NCBI RefSeq assembly: GCF_902459465.1
Contig: NW_022985702.1
Location: 124,001-188,000 of the forward strand
Source of the DNA: Asterias rubens
Taxonomy: Eukaryota; Echinodermata; Asteroidea; Forcipulatida; Asteriidae
Reading direction: 5' to 3'
DNA: 64,000 nucleotides
Shown: in pieces, positions 31,876-43,796 of the stretch
Position numbering within the stretch: position 1 is the stretch's first letter
Layout of the letters: each line of letters opens with the position of its first letter
The notes under the pieces: generated by a model
What the model saw: only the letters and a program-made list of their open reading frames with translations
Told to the model about the DNA's origin: nothing
The model's database searches: none
Position numbers and translations under genes: made by a program

Positions 31876-34290
31876 TTACACAAAACTGTCAGTGTATTTA
31901 GGGTTCCGCTTGGAAATGCGACCGGAGCGGGTGATGGCAGGCTGCGGTGCAGGAGACGGGGCGATGACGGGTTGAGGGAGCGGTTCCTGTGGGGGCACGT
32001 AGAAGTCGGGCAAGTGCTGTTGCTGTGGGGGTGGTTCGGAGACGGGTAGGAGGTGTCTCCGGTTGCGTCGGTATAGCTTGCCTTGGGCACTGACGATATA
32101 GGACCGGGGGTCGCCGGAGTGCTTCTTGACAATGCCAAGCTGATCGTGTCCTTTGGGTGTTTGGAGGCGGACAACTTGTCCTGGGTTCAGTGGTCGGAGG
32201 GGCTTAGCGGATTTGTCATATGAAGGCTTCTGCTGCTGGTGGCGCTTACGTAACTGAGCCGTTACGCGTGTGTTGACGCTGGGTTTGAGGAGGGGCGTCG
32301 AGGTGGGGACGGTTGTTCGAAGACGGCGTGACATGAGACGTTGGGAAGGTGAGCCAAGCTGGGGGTCGGTTGGGACGTTACGAATGTTCAGCAAGTTGGT
32401 AAAGGTCGGATCCTTCGCGTTTTGTCTTTTCCAGGAGTAGTTTGGCACGCTTGACGGAGCTTTCTGCGAGTCCATTGGACTGAGGGTAGTAGGGACTACT
32501 TGTTGTATGTTGGAAACCCCATGACTGTGCAAACTGTTTGAAGGCAAAGCAATCAAATTGACGTGCGTTGTCACTGATGACGATGCGGGGATCCCATGGA
32601 TGGAAAATTGTCTCTTTAGTACCTCAATAACTGTGGAGGCACAGGTGTCGTCGAGCGAGGCAAAATCAAACCAGCCGGAGTATGAGTCGCCAAGGGCTAG
32701 GTAATCCATGCCGTTCCATTGGAAAAGGTCAACACCGATATGTTCCCAGGGGAGATTTGGTGGTGGGTAGCTTTTCAATGGTTCTTTCTGTTGGTGTGCT
32801 TTGGTAGCGTTGCAGACTGTGCATTCCAAGACAGACTGTTCGATATCCATGCACATTGAAGGCCAGTAAACTATATCTCTGGCTCTGCGTTTGGTAGCTT
32901 CGATACCTGGGTGACCTTCATGCAATAGTTTAGTGTATTCCGTACCAAGCGACTTGGGAATTATGGCCTTTTGTCCCTTCAGAATGTTGCCGCATTCGAG
33001 GGTCAGTTCTTCTCTGAATGGGAAGTAGGGGCGAGCCTCCGGAGGGGCGTTGTTGACGTGTGAAGGCCATCCACGACTGATGACATCAGTTAGTTGTTGC
33101 ATGGTGGCATCGCGGGCAGTTGCTGCTTTGAGCTGTGCAAGTCGTGTATCGGAGACTGGTAGGAGGGTCATGACTTCCAGGTCGAGGTTGTCATTATCAG
33201 TGGTTGTCAATGGAGCGCGTGACAAAGTGTCTGCGATGAAAAGTTCTTTCCCTTTTTTGTACACAAGGGTGATGTTGTATTTCTGCAAGCGAAGAAGCAT
33301 GCGTTGGAGCCGGGCAGGGGCGCTAAGCAGGGGCTTCTTGACGAAAGTGACTAATGGCTGGTGATCAGTTTCAACAATAATGTCTTTACCGTAGATGTAG
33401 TCATGGAACTTGGTGCAGGCAAACACGACAGCAAGCAGTTCTTTCTCGATCTGTGCATACCGTTGTTCGGTGTCGGTCATAGTGCGTGAGGCGTACGCTA
33501 TGGGGTCGCCCTCTTGCAGGCAAGCTGCACCAAGGCCAAACTTTGAGGCATCGCATGTCACTGTGATTGGTTTCTTGACGTCGAAGTACTTGAGTGTTGG
33601 TGCGTGAGCGATCTTGTCCTTGATTTCCTGATCATCGGCGATTGAGGCTTCCTCCTCCGAGTAAGATTCGGGGTTAACGGTGTAATTCGGCGGCTGCCTC
33701 TGCAGTAATCACCGTAATGATTCAGTTTGTTACATTTGCGGCAAGTTTTGCCGTAGGCGGGGCATTCTCGCCGCTTGTGGAAAGTTCCACAATTTCCACA
33801 AGGTCGTCTGGGCCTTTGATCTTATTGCTGTGTTGGTTTGGTACCATATGATTGTTGATGAGGATTGGACTGACCTGTTTTTGACCGTTGAGCTTGTTTC
33901 TTTCGAAAAGCGTTGATGCTGGGACTGGATTCAGTGGTGGCACTGGCTGTCAGCATTTTAGCCTGTCACCTGCAAGCTGCATTGATTGTGCAAGTTCCAC
34001 TGTCCGTTTGAGGTCAAGTTTATCCTCAGGTTGGGAGAGCAGGGATTTCTGGATCTGTTCATCCTGCATACCACAAACCAGCCGATCTCTCAGCATCTCA
34101 TCAAGCTTTTGTCCGTAGTTACAGTCACTGGCGAGTGCACGCAGGGCTGCTAGATAGTCAGCAATTGTTTCACCAGACCGACGGTATCGGCTGTTGAACT
34201 GGAAACGGGCGATAATGCTAGACTTTGTAGGCTTAAAGTGCTTCTCCAATGTGTCTACCAGCTCGATGTACGTAGCTTGGTTTGGTTGGC
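31876..34290 (-). pseudogene. internally deleted Ty3/gypsy element
   Basis: In minus-strand order, a Gag fragment (about 34280-33950, with FQFNSRYRRSGETIADYLAA and MLRDRLVCGM) is followed after a frameshift by CCHC knuckles near 33790-33720. Almost at once RNase H appears (PITVTCDASKFGLGAACLQE, TDHQPLVTFV). Protease and the whole reverse transcriptase are missing, a deletion of roughly 1.5-2 kb relative to the intact element. Integrase has its zinc site (HEGHPGIEATKRRARDIVYW, CTVCNATK) and first Asp (HIGVDLFQW). The frame is then lost between about 32590 and 32450 over the second Asp and Glu, and is regained for the C-terminal part ending NPKYTDSFV. It is an inactive relic, and its sequence belongs to a different lineage from the 24-kb element. 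Confidence 0.85.
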
Positions 34291-34708
34291 GTCATCCCTC
34301 TGGTGCGTCGGCTCCCATCCTCTGCTGCAGGACATGCCTCTGTCTCCCCCGCCCTTGTTACGCCCTTGTTTTCGGCAGTTCAACGATGCCCCATGGGGCC
34401 TCTCCTCGTTGATGTGACCCCCGGCTTATTGCTGCGTTGACAGCGTAGTGGAGGAGACCTCCCCGCGCGGGTTGTGTCTCCTGGCAGTGAGGATTTCGCG
34501 GCTGAGGGTGTGGGGGGGGGGGGGCTCGGTGTGTTGACCCTTTTCCGCTCAATTTGTGCTTTGGGAAAGGCGGCTTGGATGGGTCAGGTGCTGCAGAGGG
34601 TTGTTCCGAGGTGGCCCATTGTCTGTCCTTGGAGGTGGGTCGCTCAGTAGCAACAAAGCGGGTTCCAGTCTGTCTACAACCCCTCCTTGCTCAATGTCAA
34701 CCCCTATC
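34291..34708. other. no gene seen; poly-G run
   Basis: GC-rich sequence with a G13 run near 34512-34524. Open frames here look like compositional by-products. Confidence 0.35.
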
Positions 34709-34924
34709 TTAGCATCTTTGGATCATTGCTACCATGCCAGGTCGACGATGGCAGCGCTTATCGTACTTGGTGTCTGTGCGATAAAACTCCTTCCTGCATC
34801 CCAAGGGGCATTCATACGGACGGAAGGGGTGTGTGACTGAGCAGGTTGTTCTGATGTGCCGCCTCAGGTTGAAGGCCCGTGTGAATCTTCTCCTACACTG
34901 GTGACATTCCTTGACCTCCATCCT
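34709..34924 (-). CDS. C2H2-like zinc-finger exon, unrecognised gene
   Basis: An acceptor (CTTCCACAG) at about 34925 opens an exon reading MEVKECHQCRRRFTRAFNLR and then RHIRTTC, a C-x2-C...H-x4-C type finger. A second Cys/His cluster follows (YECPLGCRKEFYRTDTKYDK, RCHRR). The frame stops at TAA near 34709. The exon is GC-rich against its surroundings and has a good splice signal, so I think it is real. The tandem-repeat exon at 34.99-35.35 kb is the likely upstream neighbour. Confidence 0.5.
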   Translation of the reverse strand, partial: RMEVKECHQCRRRFTRAFNLRRHIRTTCSVTHPFRPYECPLGCRKEFYRTDTKYDKRCHRRPGMVAMIQRC

Positions 34925-34987
34925 GTGGAAGCACAAAAAAGGTAGGGGTAAGTTACAGGGAGGCAGTATTTTCTGGGCGTGTTTATC

Positions 34988-35350
34988 TTACACCCAAATC
35001 ATGTTCTGCTGGGATTAGGCTCCGATTCCCTGTTAGACGATCACTGTCGCTCGTTTCCTGTGGTACTCCCTCACCCCACTTGCGCAAGATGCGGCGAACT
35101 GTGTCACTACACAGTTTCTTTTTCCCTTCTTTTCCTTCATGCTGTACAAGGACCACAGCTTGTTGGTTCCGATCTTGCACATAATGCAGCAAACTGTGTC
35201 ACCACACAGTTGCTTTTTCTCTTCTTTCCTGTACATGGACCACAGCTTGTTTGTTCCGATATTGCGCATAAAGCTGCGAACTGTGTCACCACACAGTTTC
35301 TTTTCCCCTTCTTTCCTGTCATGCTGTACAAGGGCAACAGCTTGTTCGTT
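34988..35350 (-). CDS. coding tandem repeat upstream of the zinc-finger exon
   Basis: Three DNA units start near 35097, 35193 and 35279 (spacings 96 and 86 bp). Each encodes a version of KKLC(G/S)DTVRxxMRxIGTNKLW on the minus strand. The frame is open through two units (RNIGTNKLWSMYRKEEKKQL), then shifts by one base in an A-rich stretch into KLCSDTVRRILRKWGEGVPQ and ends at a GTAAGA donor near 34990. The repeat family is not one I recognise. Confidence 0.4.
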
Positions 35351-35369
35351 TAGTTGCCAGATTTATTAC

Positions 35370-35710
35370 ACATGTAAATTAAGAGTACAACCCTTCACCC
35401 GCCCTGCCTGAGCATTCTTTACACTTCCATGAAGGAGCAAGTTGTGACAAACTAAGTCTAGCCTGAGAAGGGTCAGCAACTGGATGAGGGATCCTGCAGG
35501 AAGAGGCAGAGTTTTCAGATGTGAGCTGTTTGGAGCACTGTTGGATATTATACGTCGTGGTGTTTTCTCTGTCTGTTTACGCCAAATCGAAGGAAGAGTT
35601 GGGAGCTGTTGGGCTGGAGGTATTCCTGGCACTTGTTGAAGGACTGCTCTTGCTGGCCTGTTGTTCAACTTGGTCGTCTTCCGACACATCTTGATTGAGG
35701 AAACGATGAT
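35370..35710 (-). CDS. possible Ser/Thr-rich exon, uncertain
   Basis: One minus-strand frame reads VSEDDQVEQQASKSSPSTSA and continues Ser/Pro-rich to SWKCKECSGRAGEG, with a single stop inside. Another frame is open for 116 codons but looks less protein-like. It could be an exon of the zinc-finger gene. Low confidence. Confidence 0.2.
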
Positions 35711-35716
35711 TCGCAC

Positions 35717-37960
35717 TTGAAAATATGATTTTAATTAACTTAAAATTTGGAGGATCAGATCACGTGCATTTTTGCAATTTCTTAATGTTTTGTATTAGTT
35801 TTTAACTGGTGTTTTAATGAAAGAATATAACCACATAATGGACCAAATAATGATGTGGTTTGATAAAGATCGTATTAGTATTTATGACTATCTGCAATAA
35901 TGCATACATAGTGTGTCTTCATACGGTTCACCTTTCGTAAATTAGCATAAACAATACCAAATTTACAATTTCCTGTGCTTTGTTTGGTGATTAATTTCGT
36001 CTTCAGACGATTGCCCTGTCTGCGGGTCCAATGTGTCCTCTGCGAGCATACACTTGAGCAATCAAATGCTGATCTAAAAAAAATTCTTTCTAATAACACA
36101 TATTGGATGTGTGGGACTGTGATTGGGATGTTTATAGGGCCTTTAGGCTTACTTGCTGAGATTAGACAAAAGAACAGTCTATAACACCTTTTTTTCTTCT
36201 TAGTTTTTTTAGTTCTTTATGTAGCCTAGGTTTGCTTTAAAGGCAGTGGACACTGCTGGTAATTACTCAAAATAACTGTTTAACCTGAGACAATCAACAT
36301 TAATTTGATTATAGGACAATTTTGGTATGCACATAACATGTTTCACAGTGAAACTCTGCCAGTTGTCAATGGGCTCCAGTTGATTTTGGACAGCCTTTGT
36401 TATCTTTGGAGTGGCTCCTACGCCTGTTAGTGGTGGCCATGAACAAAAATATGAATGGAAAATGTATGAAAAAATGGAAAACACCTGGCACTCAAGTTAG
36501 CATGGATATCAACATTTAAATGATACATGTTTGGAAGGTTTACATTATTTTTGACATCAGATATGTAATGAAATTAAGTCCATGTTGAATTCAATTTCAA
36601 ACCAGATAAAATGTTTTGCTTAAAGGTTTGGCAATAAATTTTTATTTTAATACTGTTTTTTTTTTTGTTTTTTTTTTCTCTTTTTTTTTTTCTTCGTTTT
36701 TTTACACTGATGAACACCTTTGGAAATCTGTGAAATGTTTCATGCTTGTAATTTATTTGCCTTTCCGAATGTATTTCTAACATCCTTAAGTTTCAAGGCC
36801 ATTAGTTGGCGAACTTGGGCTAGCTCAAATAAAGGAAAGAGTTTCCTGACCTGATCTGTAAATTAAACAGCATTAAAGCAAATAATTAAAAAACTACATA
36901 TAATAAAAAATATGCACATAAAGCCACATATCACATGTATTGATAGTTGAACTACAACCATCAAATATCTTATGATATGGTATAGCGCAGTATTTTTTAT
37001 TTGTACTCAAATCATGTTGCACCACCTGAAGTAAGGTCTTAAATTTTACACAAGCCACCAGTAGTTTAAGTGCCAAGCCAGCAGTTTTGTGTTTTATATT
37101 TGAATATTAATATACATCTGGACTACCAAGGGAAGGGAATTCGAAAGCTGGGGAGCAGAGGCTTGATAAGAATGATCTCCCGTGCGTGACTTAGTTTTGG
37201 TGATATGAAGACATGTTTTGTCCAATGAGGAGCGGGTGGCATAGACGGATGACAATAAAAAAGTGGTTTTGAGATTCCCACATAACTTCCATGGTGTCAA
37301 ATATGTAATGGAGTAAAGGTTTCCAGAAAGTATTTTTTGCCTGAAATGTTATCTTTCTGAGAAATTAGTAAAACAGTTATTTTTTCAAGGTTAACCAATC
37401 CAATGATTTTGTCACATGCGAACAATGTTATCTGCAGACAAAAAAAACCACTTAATGAGTACAAGCAACATAACTTCTTACTCACAATCATTGTCATTTT
37501 AATTGGTGTTTAAAGAAGACCTAACATACATGGGGTACAGTATGAAACTGTTGTTCTTTTCCTAACCTTTGAGGAGGGCAACATTTTCCCTTTTGAGGTT
37601 TGTTATTTCTTTTGCCACTGGACGCCTACAACTCGAGCAGGAAACTGTTGGCTGGCATTGCTGCCTCTCCTGTATTTCATTGATGATGCCCTCCGCCTTG
37701 AGTGCTTTGACTGTTTAATATTAGGAATAAAGATTATCATTATTTTCCTCAATATAAGTAACTTCCAACCATGATGAAGAAAGAAACAGAGATTACAGTA
37801 TAATTTATTCATGTGTAAAAACTAAGAGTTTAGAAGACAGAGCCAGTCAATCTCTTTTGAATGTTCTGTTTGTTTGAAGGAAAAAGACTTCAAGAATCAC
37901 TTTGAAGAGTGAAAACTAATGCAAAACTTGTTTCTTCAAAAAAAGCATGTTACACCTTGT
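35717..37960. other. no gene seen; one repeat end
   Basis: 36237-36380 begins TTTAAAGGCAGTGGACACTG and ...TAATTACTCAAAATAA, the terminal motif of the interspersed family at 3.4 kb. The rest is AT-rich, with T-runs at 36655-36710. Confidence 0.4.
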
Positions 37961-37961
37961 G

Positions 37962-38240
37962 AAAGGCACTGGACACTATTGGTAATTGTCAAAGACCAGT
38001 CTTCTCACTGGTGTACCTCAATATAAGCAAAAAAAAAGAAACCTTTGAAAATTTGAGCTGAATTGGTTGTCGAAGTTGCGAGATAATAATTAAAGAATAA
38101 TAAAAATAACACCCTTGCCACACAAAAATGTTTGCTTTCAGATGCTTGATTTTGAGACCTCAAAGTCTAATTCTGAGATCTCAAAACCAATCTCATGGAA
38201 AATTACCTCTTTCTCGAACAACTATGTTACTCCTTAACCT
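37962..38240 (+). repeat. interspersed repeat, TTAAAGGCACTGGACAC family
   Basis: AAAGGCACTGGACACTATTG, AATTGTCAAAGACCAGTCTT, GAAGTTGCGAGATAATAAT and GGAAAATTACCTCTTTCTCG mark a well-preserved half copy. It includes an internal inverted pair (TTTTGAGACCTCAAAGTCT / TTCTGAGATCTCAAAACCA). Confidence 0.7.
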
Positions 38241-39170
38241 GCCTGACTTAGTGGTTCCTTGTTATGCTTCAGCCGTGTCAACATGGCTGCTGCAGCATCA
38301 TCAGCAGTCAATTAAACTATGAGTCACGAATAACAAACGTTGACAACTTTTGTTAACCCTGTCCCTGTACAACTGTCCATTTACAAAATTTGAGGCCATT
38401 TCAGTCAAAAATTGCTTGTTTCTTACTAACAATTTTTTTTCTTCTTCTTTTGTTAAGACCATTGTGTTTTGCAAGTAAGCTCATCGCATACAACATAAAG
38501 TTCTCTTTGAGTGATATAAAATTGAGCACATTCAACTCTTCAATACCATGCTTTGATAAATTCGGTGCGGTTTAAGGAGTAATAGGCAGGGCTCTATTGG
38601 GCACTTTGGACTAAAGGGTAAATCGGATATCAGTGTTTGTGAGACAATCACATTAGAGTGCCAAGAACTGACGAACACATACAGCAAACTCCATTAAACA
38701 GCCAATTAAGGATGATCTCAAACATATAGATATTACAGATTTCTAATAGCTGCAGTCCATAGGAAACATTGAAAAATATAACGTGTCTCTTACCTCACGT
38801 TAAAACATGGTTTTTCTCAAGAATGCTTCAAGCCAAATTTCTGAAAAAAGGCGGGGTCAAACAAACACGCACAACAAAGGAATTGTGACAACAGTGGCGA
38901 CTATTTGACGTGGAAAATAGTGCCCTTAGTTTGCCAAAGCTAGAGAACTGTGTTCAAACTCAATTAGGGGAAAATCATCACTGGCGTCAAGGGGTCATTA
39001 AGCTGTTTTTGACTCTCGGCTGAAAAATCCAAGCTGCCGGGTGCATTTTTGACTCGATTTATTAATTATTAAAGGCAAATTTTGAAAGTAAAATTGTAAT
39101 TAACCGGTATCTGCAATGTCTATTAGGCCATAAAAAGGTAATAGTTGAAATATAGAGACCATCCTTTATT
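38241..39170. other. no gene seen
   Basis: No open frame with recognisable content; ordinary AT-rich sequence. Confidence 0.35.
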
Positions 39171-39174
39171 GGCT

Positions 39175-39340
39175 GTTTAAAGTTAAGGTACATCTTTGGT
39201 AATTACTCCACAAATTAATGACCATAAAAGAGATGGGCTGGACAGGTGTTGACAGTATAAAACATTGTGATAAAAAACTGTTCCCTTGTGGATTTGGAGA
39301 AAGAAGTAATTTTTCAAGTTTTAGACTGAGAAGTGTTTCG
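39175..39340. repeat. short interspersed repeat related to the 3.4-kb family
   Basis: TTTAAAGTTAAGGTACATCTTTGG, TAATTACTCCACAAATTAATGA, TTGACAGTATAAAACATTGTGA and GAGAAAGAAGTAATTTTTCA follow the order of a related MITE-like family. Only parts are written here. Confidence 0.45.
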
Positions 39341-39386
39341 GGCCTAAACATGTCTTACATATTGGAAAACTCGCAGTTTTAGCAGT

Positions 39387-39600
39387 TTCCTGACGTATCG
39401 TATGCGCTCCTCCAATTTGCCTGTGGCACAATGTTGGCCCTTTGCAGGCAAACAAGGTTTCTGATGTGTACATCTCCTGAAAGCCATTTGCTGCATCCAA
39501 GCCAAAGATAATGGCATCTATTTTGCCCACATATGGAACGCTTAGCTTGAATTGCCTCCTCTTAACCCCCATCGCCTGTCTTATTAACAGTGCAACATAG
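39387..39600 (-). repeat. duplicated segment, copy B
   Basis: About 210 bp here repeats 39833-40040 with few changes. On the minus strand both read GVKRRQFKLSVPY, GKIDAIIFGLDAANGF and a following CACAG|GCAAATTGGAGGAGCGC splice-like junction. Confidence 0.65.
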
Positions 39601-39737
39601 CGCACAAAGGACGCTATTTTTCTGACATTTGCAGACCACTTACTGCTCTACTTAAATTCCTCTATTTTCCCACCAAAGAACCATGTGAAAGATATCCAAC
39701 TTTGGTTCGCTACTTCCCCCTAATTCAAAGTTATTAC

Positions 39738-40020
39738 CTGAAGCTGGTCAAGAGATGCTGTACTATTAAGAGATCTGGATGTTGATGAGGCTGAAATGTT
39801 CTTCACAGGCCCAAGGCTCTTGGATCTTTTCCTGACGTATTGTATGCGCTCCTCCAATTTGCCTGTGGCACAATGTTGGCCCTTGGCAAACAACCAAGGT
39901 TTCTGATGTGTATATCTCCTGAAAGCCATTTGCTGCATCCAAGCCAAAGATAATGGCATCTATTTTGCCCATATATGGAACGCTTAGCTTGAATTGCCTC
40001 CTCTTAACCCCCACCAACTG
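39738..40020 (-). CDS. probable exon(s) of an unrecognised gene (duplicated segment, copy A)
   Basis: The minus strand has an acceptor-like CACAG at 39863 and then an exon KLEERIQYVRKRSKSLGPVK and ISASSTSRSLNSTASLDQLQ, ending at GTAATA (39732-39737). The preceding 160 bp (VKRRQFKLSVPYMGKIDAII) are also open, so the boundary is uncertain. The segment is duplicated at 39.4-39.6 kb. Function unknown. Confidence 0.35.
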
Positions 40021-40446
40021 TCTAATTAACGGTGCAACATCGCCTTAAGAACGCTATTCTTTCAAGCATACAAGTTGTGAGTTGCCCGGGCTACACTCTC
40101 AGACGTTTTTTCTACCAGAGATACGGTTATTCACCCTCACACGACCTCAGTATCAGCGGTCCCAACGTAAGGACACACAACACACGCTCCCATTCCCAAA
40201 CACCCCGTAAACAAACATTTACCTCACTCTACCATCTCCGGTCTGAGGTTCACAAACACAATCCTCGATCCTTCGACAAATACACAGGCCACAGGAAACC
40301 TCAGCCACTAATGCAACTAGACTAGCCCACTCGGAGCAAAACATGCGGAGAGATCAGTCCATCAACTACGTACATTAAACTTACACCCTGTTCCGCCACA
40401 GTATCAAACATGTGTGTACAGCATGAAGTACATGGTTGATACACCA

Positions 40447-40924
40447 TTATGAAGGGAACCAATTGGCAACCACCAGTAGACTGGCCTCTCCCTTTGCTTC
40501 TATCTTCATCAGCGTCTCGCAGAACTTATGGAGCTCACTGGGAATTTTGTTTGTTAGTTTGAGCTGAATGAACTGAAATAGTACCCTTCTCAATGTGTGG
40601 TTTGGGAAGCGTTGCTCCACTTCTTCCCATAATTCTGAATTTGTCAGGCTTACCATAGCTCTCTGGATAGCTGTTAGCTTCACTAAGTTTTCTTCTTCTG
40701 GCTTAAACTCTTGATACAGCTTTTAACATAGGTGCAAAGGCCGTTTCTGACAGGCTACAATATGGCCTAAAGATGTGTGGCTTTACTTCTGGAAGTCCTG
40801 TCTTCAGTACCCTTTTCTTCAAGCTTTGCCCTTTAAGTTCTCCACTCTTAAATTTGGACAACACCTCCTTAACCAACTTGTAACAGTCTTTTCTTGCTCC
40901 TGCCAAGAACAGCAATGTTCTCAT
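40447..40924 (-). pseudogene. unrecognised conserved-looking protein fragment with a frameshift
   Basis: From 40924 the minus strand reads MRTLLFLAGARKDCYKLVKE, GQSLKKRVLKTGLPEVKPHI and FRPYCSLSETAFAPMLKAV. Near 40715 the frame must shift to continue as FKPEEENLVKLTAIQRAMVS, ELHKFCETLMKIEAKGEASL and ANWFPS before a stop at 40447. Both halves have normal amino-acid composition, and the join is at one point, so I read it as a single broken exon of about 160 codons. I do not recognise the family. Confidence 0.4.
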
Positions 40925-40929
40925 GAACC

Positions 40930-42060
40930 CATAAACTGACTGTTTGTGTCATCCATTACCAGCTCACATATAACAGAAATAAAAGTATGGCAATCAGAGA
41001 CCGATAGCCACTGTTGGGGAATCTGTCCATCTGCTGTTGTTTAAGAACAAAAAAGTCCTCTCTAATCGGTTGGATTTGTTCTCCAATAACGAGGTTCTCT
41101 ATTGATATCCCCACATGGCCTATTAACCAACCAGCGCAGAAGAAAATATCAGATATCTGCGTTACACTCTAATCTGTGGTTATAGAAAAGTAAATTATCA
41201 CTTGTCCATTAACTTGCTTTTATTTTTTAATGAGTAATCATACTCTTGCAAAGGTTGCTACTATAATGGGGACTTCTTTGTGTGCGAATGGTTATGGGTA
41301 ACGGGGCTCTGTACTTTGATTAAGCGTTCATTAAATCGCACTGATGTGGCAGCGATAGGAGTTAACCTGTCAGTACATTTGTTAAACTACCTTTCTTTTT
41401 TTTCTTTTATTTGCATGAAGTTGACACTCAGCTAAATCAAGTTGGCATATTGAATAACTTAGTGCTTAAAGTTCACCCCTCCTAGGCCCAGCCTTAACTA
41501 ATACATTATGTTAAATAGCTCCTAGCTATCTTTAGTTTACTCAAGTTATTTCTATGTCTATGCTTGTTGTGTAATTCCCCTTCTAAGGTTATTTTTTCCC
41601 TCTCACATTCCGCCTTTTCAGAAAATAAATATTGTGTTTCTGGGTTGAGTTAAAAACCACACACACACACACACCAATACATGTGTACACTGCAGATTGA
41701 GGACATAATTTTCATACTATCCAATGGAGGACATTGCCAAAAGTCGAATGGTACCTGTCGATGTGAGGACATAACACATGAATCCTTTTTCTTGCGGTTC
41801 ACTAATGTGAATGTGTATACTGGCCTTCTAGGAAATGTTTTTGGGGGTGGTACACGATTTTCTTGTTCTTGGGGGGGGGGGGGGGCAGGCCAAAGGTCGA
41901 GACTAATCATTTGGCTGTGTCTACAGAGTCACTCTAGGTTATGACTGTACTTAGGTGATGCATGAGACCTTAAATTTGTTTAAGTGTCATCGTGTTTCTA
42001 CAAAAGTCCTTAATGTTTCTCCAACTTCTGGTCTGCAATGCAACAGGACAGGACGATTCA
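40930..42060. other. no gene seen; short repeat copy
   Basis: 41897-41985 (GACTAATCATTTGGCTGTGT, CACTCTAGGTTATGACTGTA) is a near copy of 43591-43680. A CA-microsatellite (about 41660) and a G13 run (about 41871) are present. Confidence 0.4.
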
Positions 42061-42063
42061 ATG

Positions 42064-42351
42064 TCACGTTACGTCTTTCTTATCCTGGGCAGTCCAGGGG
42101 CGTCGCTTGAATTGTCGACGCTTGACTTGTCGAGCTTTTGGAGCTGGATCCGTTTGGGTTGGTGGCCTTCCTACAACACACAGGAAAGAAGAGGTAAGTT
42201 AGTAAACATAATCAAATGGGGGCGTATACATAACCTAAATATGTTCATTTTACCGTTGTGACATTAACTCCTCGAGTAAATCAATAAGCAATTTAGCACA
42301 AAAGAATGCGATAAAGGTACCTGCAGAAAATGCCTGACAAGAAGCAGCCAT
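42064..42351 (-). CDS. possible short two-exon transcript (45 codons)
   Basis: An ATG at 42349-42351 in an AAGATGGCTGCTTC context starts MAASCQAFSAG and reaches a GTACCT donor (exon 42321-42351, 31 nt). It joins in phase to 42064-42170 (RPPTQTDPAPKARQVKRRQF to a TGA). The second exon also fits as the last exon of the recombinase-like gene, so this may be an alternative start or chance. Confidence 0.3.
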
Positions 42352-42479
42352 CTTGTTTCATCCTACCGTACAAAATGAGTTGCCGAGATGGGCTAATCTC
42401 AGGCATGAGAATCTTCCGGTTTAAACCGGAATTCCGTTTTTTTTCCTTTCAAAATTGTGGTCTCCGAGTTCGATGTCAA

Positions 42480-43796
42480 TTTGCTATAAAATTCGGGGGG
42501 TAGGTTTTTGGGGGTATACATTTGGATTTCTCTAATCCCTCTTCTCTAGTCACACAATGTAAGTTTACCTTTGTAATTGTTATTATCGCGGATCCCCACA
42601 CGTCGTTCATGAAATACCGGCACCTAAACAATAAATTGCCGTCCAGCAGCTGACCCAATTTACGGCTTGTTGTCTTCCTCGCATCGCGATGCATGCAGCA
42701 GCAGCGACAGATGTATAAACTTGCCTCATTCCTTGCTTCGTTTATAGTGGTATGGTTCAATAATGTTTGCGTGTAATGCGCTTGCTGCTGCAGCAAAGAT
42801 AACACGTGTTGAGACTTTTGAAAGTCTACTGAAAAAACAATGCACGTGTTTGCACCATGTGTACTGTGTACTGTGTACGTGCATGTTTGCACACGAACCA
42901 ATGAGTGGCGCGGCACGAATCTGAGATCGCTGGCAGGCCATGGTAATCTGGTGCCTGTTATTGCCTCACAACCAGGGAAAGATATATTGGGAACCAGCGA
43001 ACACACTGTACATCCGGACGATGTGCTTTCTTCATTGGTTCTATTTCTATGTTGGGGTCTAATCTCAACCTCGTTCCAGTTATACCCTATGCTGAATAAC
43101 AACCTCTTTCACAAAAACACATCGCTCTCGCCAAATATATAGGCCTGTATATATTTTAAAATGTGCGTCGTTGGTGAGAAAAAAAGCATTTTCAAGGGCA
43201 GAAATAAGGGATAAGATCGTTTTTTCCCACTTTCTTTTTCTGGAATTGTAACAAAATCGCAGGCGGACCCAAAATTGTTTGAATTGTTTGAGCTTTACAT
43301 TCCTTATTTTCCCTTAAACCTATTATTAAAAAAAAAAAAAAGAGGAAAAATCACACAAAAGTAGCTCACTTCTACCTGGAAAAATAGGTGTCAGAAATGC
43401 ATCAGAGACCACCACAGAGCTTCTAAAATCCCCAGAGCTCCCAGGGCCCTTAAGCGGGCCCTGGACCCCGGCCGTAAGGGACTTCGCGCTGCGCGCTCGT
43501 ATTGTGTGCGAAATGATGGAATATTGACATTTCCAATCAACTGAATTTTTTCCTGTTTTTTTTTATCATCACCCATTCTCATGCCTGTAATCTAGACTAA
43601 TCACTTGGCTGTGCCTACAGAGTGACTCTAGGTTATGACTGTACTTTGATGGTGCATGACACCTTAAATTTGTTGAAAGCGAACGGAGTCTGGCATGTTA
43701 TCGCATTTTGGTCTAGGGTGGGTAAACAGGGAATAGGACCAGCATATGCAAGAGACCTACAAGAGATATAGGCAGTCACAAATATTATAAACTTAC
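42480..43796. other. no gene confidently seen
   Basis: A 208-codon minus-strand open frame at 42476-43102 has unusual composition (Cys-rich, no domain pattern), and I do not accept it as a gene. 43591-43680 repeats 41897-41985. A G13 run lies at about 44004. Confidence 0.35.

Noticed and set aside
42476-43102. 208-codon minus-strand open frame
   Set aside because: It has no recognisable domain, odd Cys/Thr composition and no supporting splice signals; it overlaps a GC-rich stretch where long frames arise by chance.
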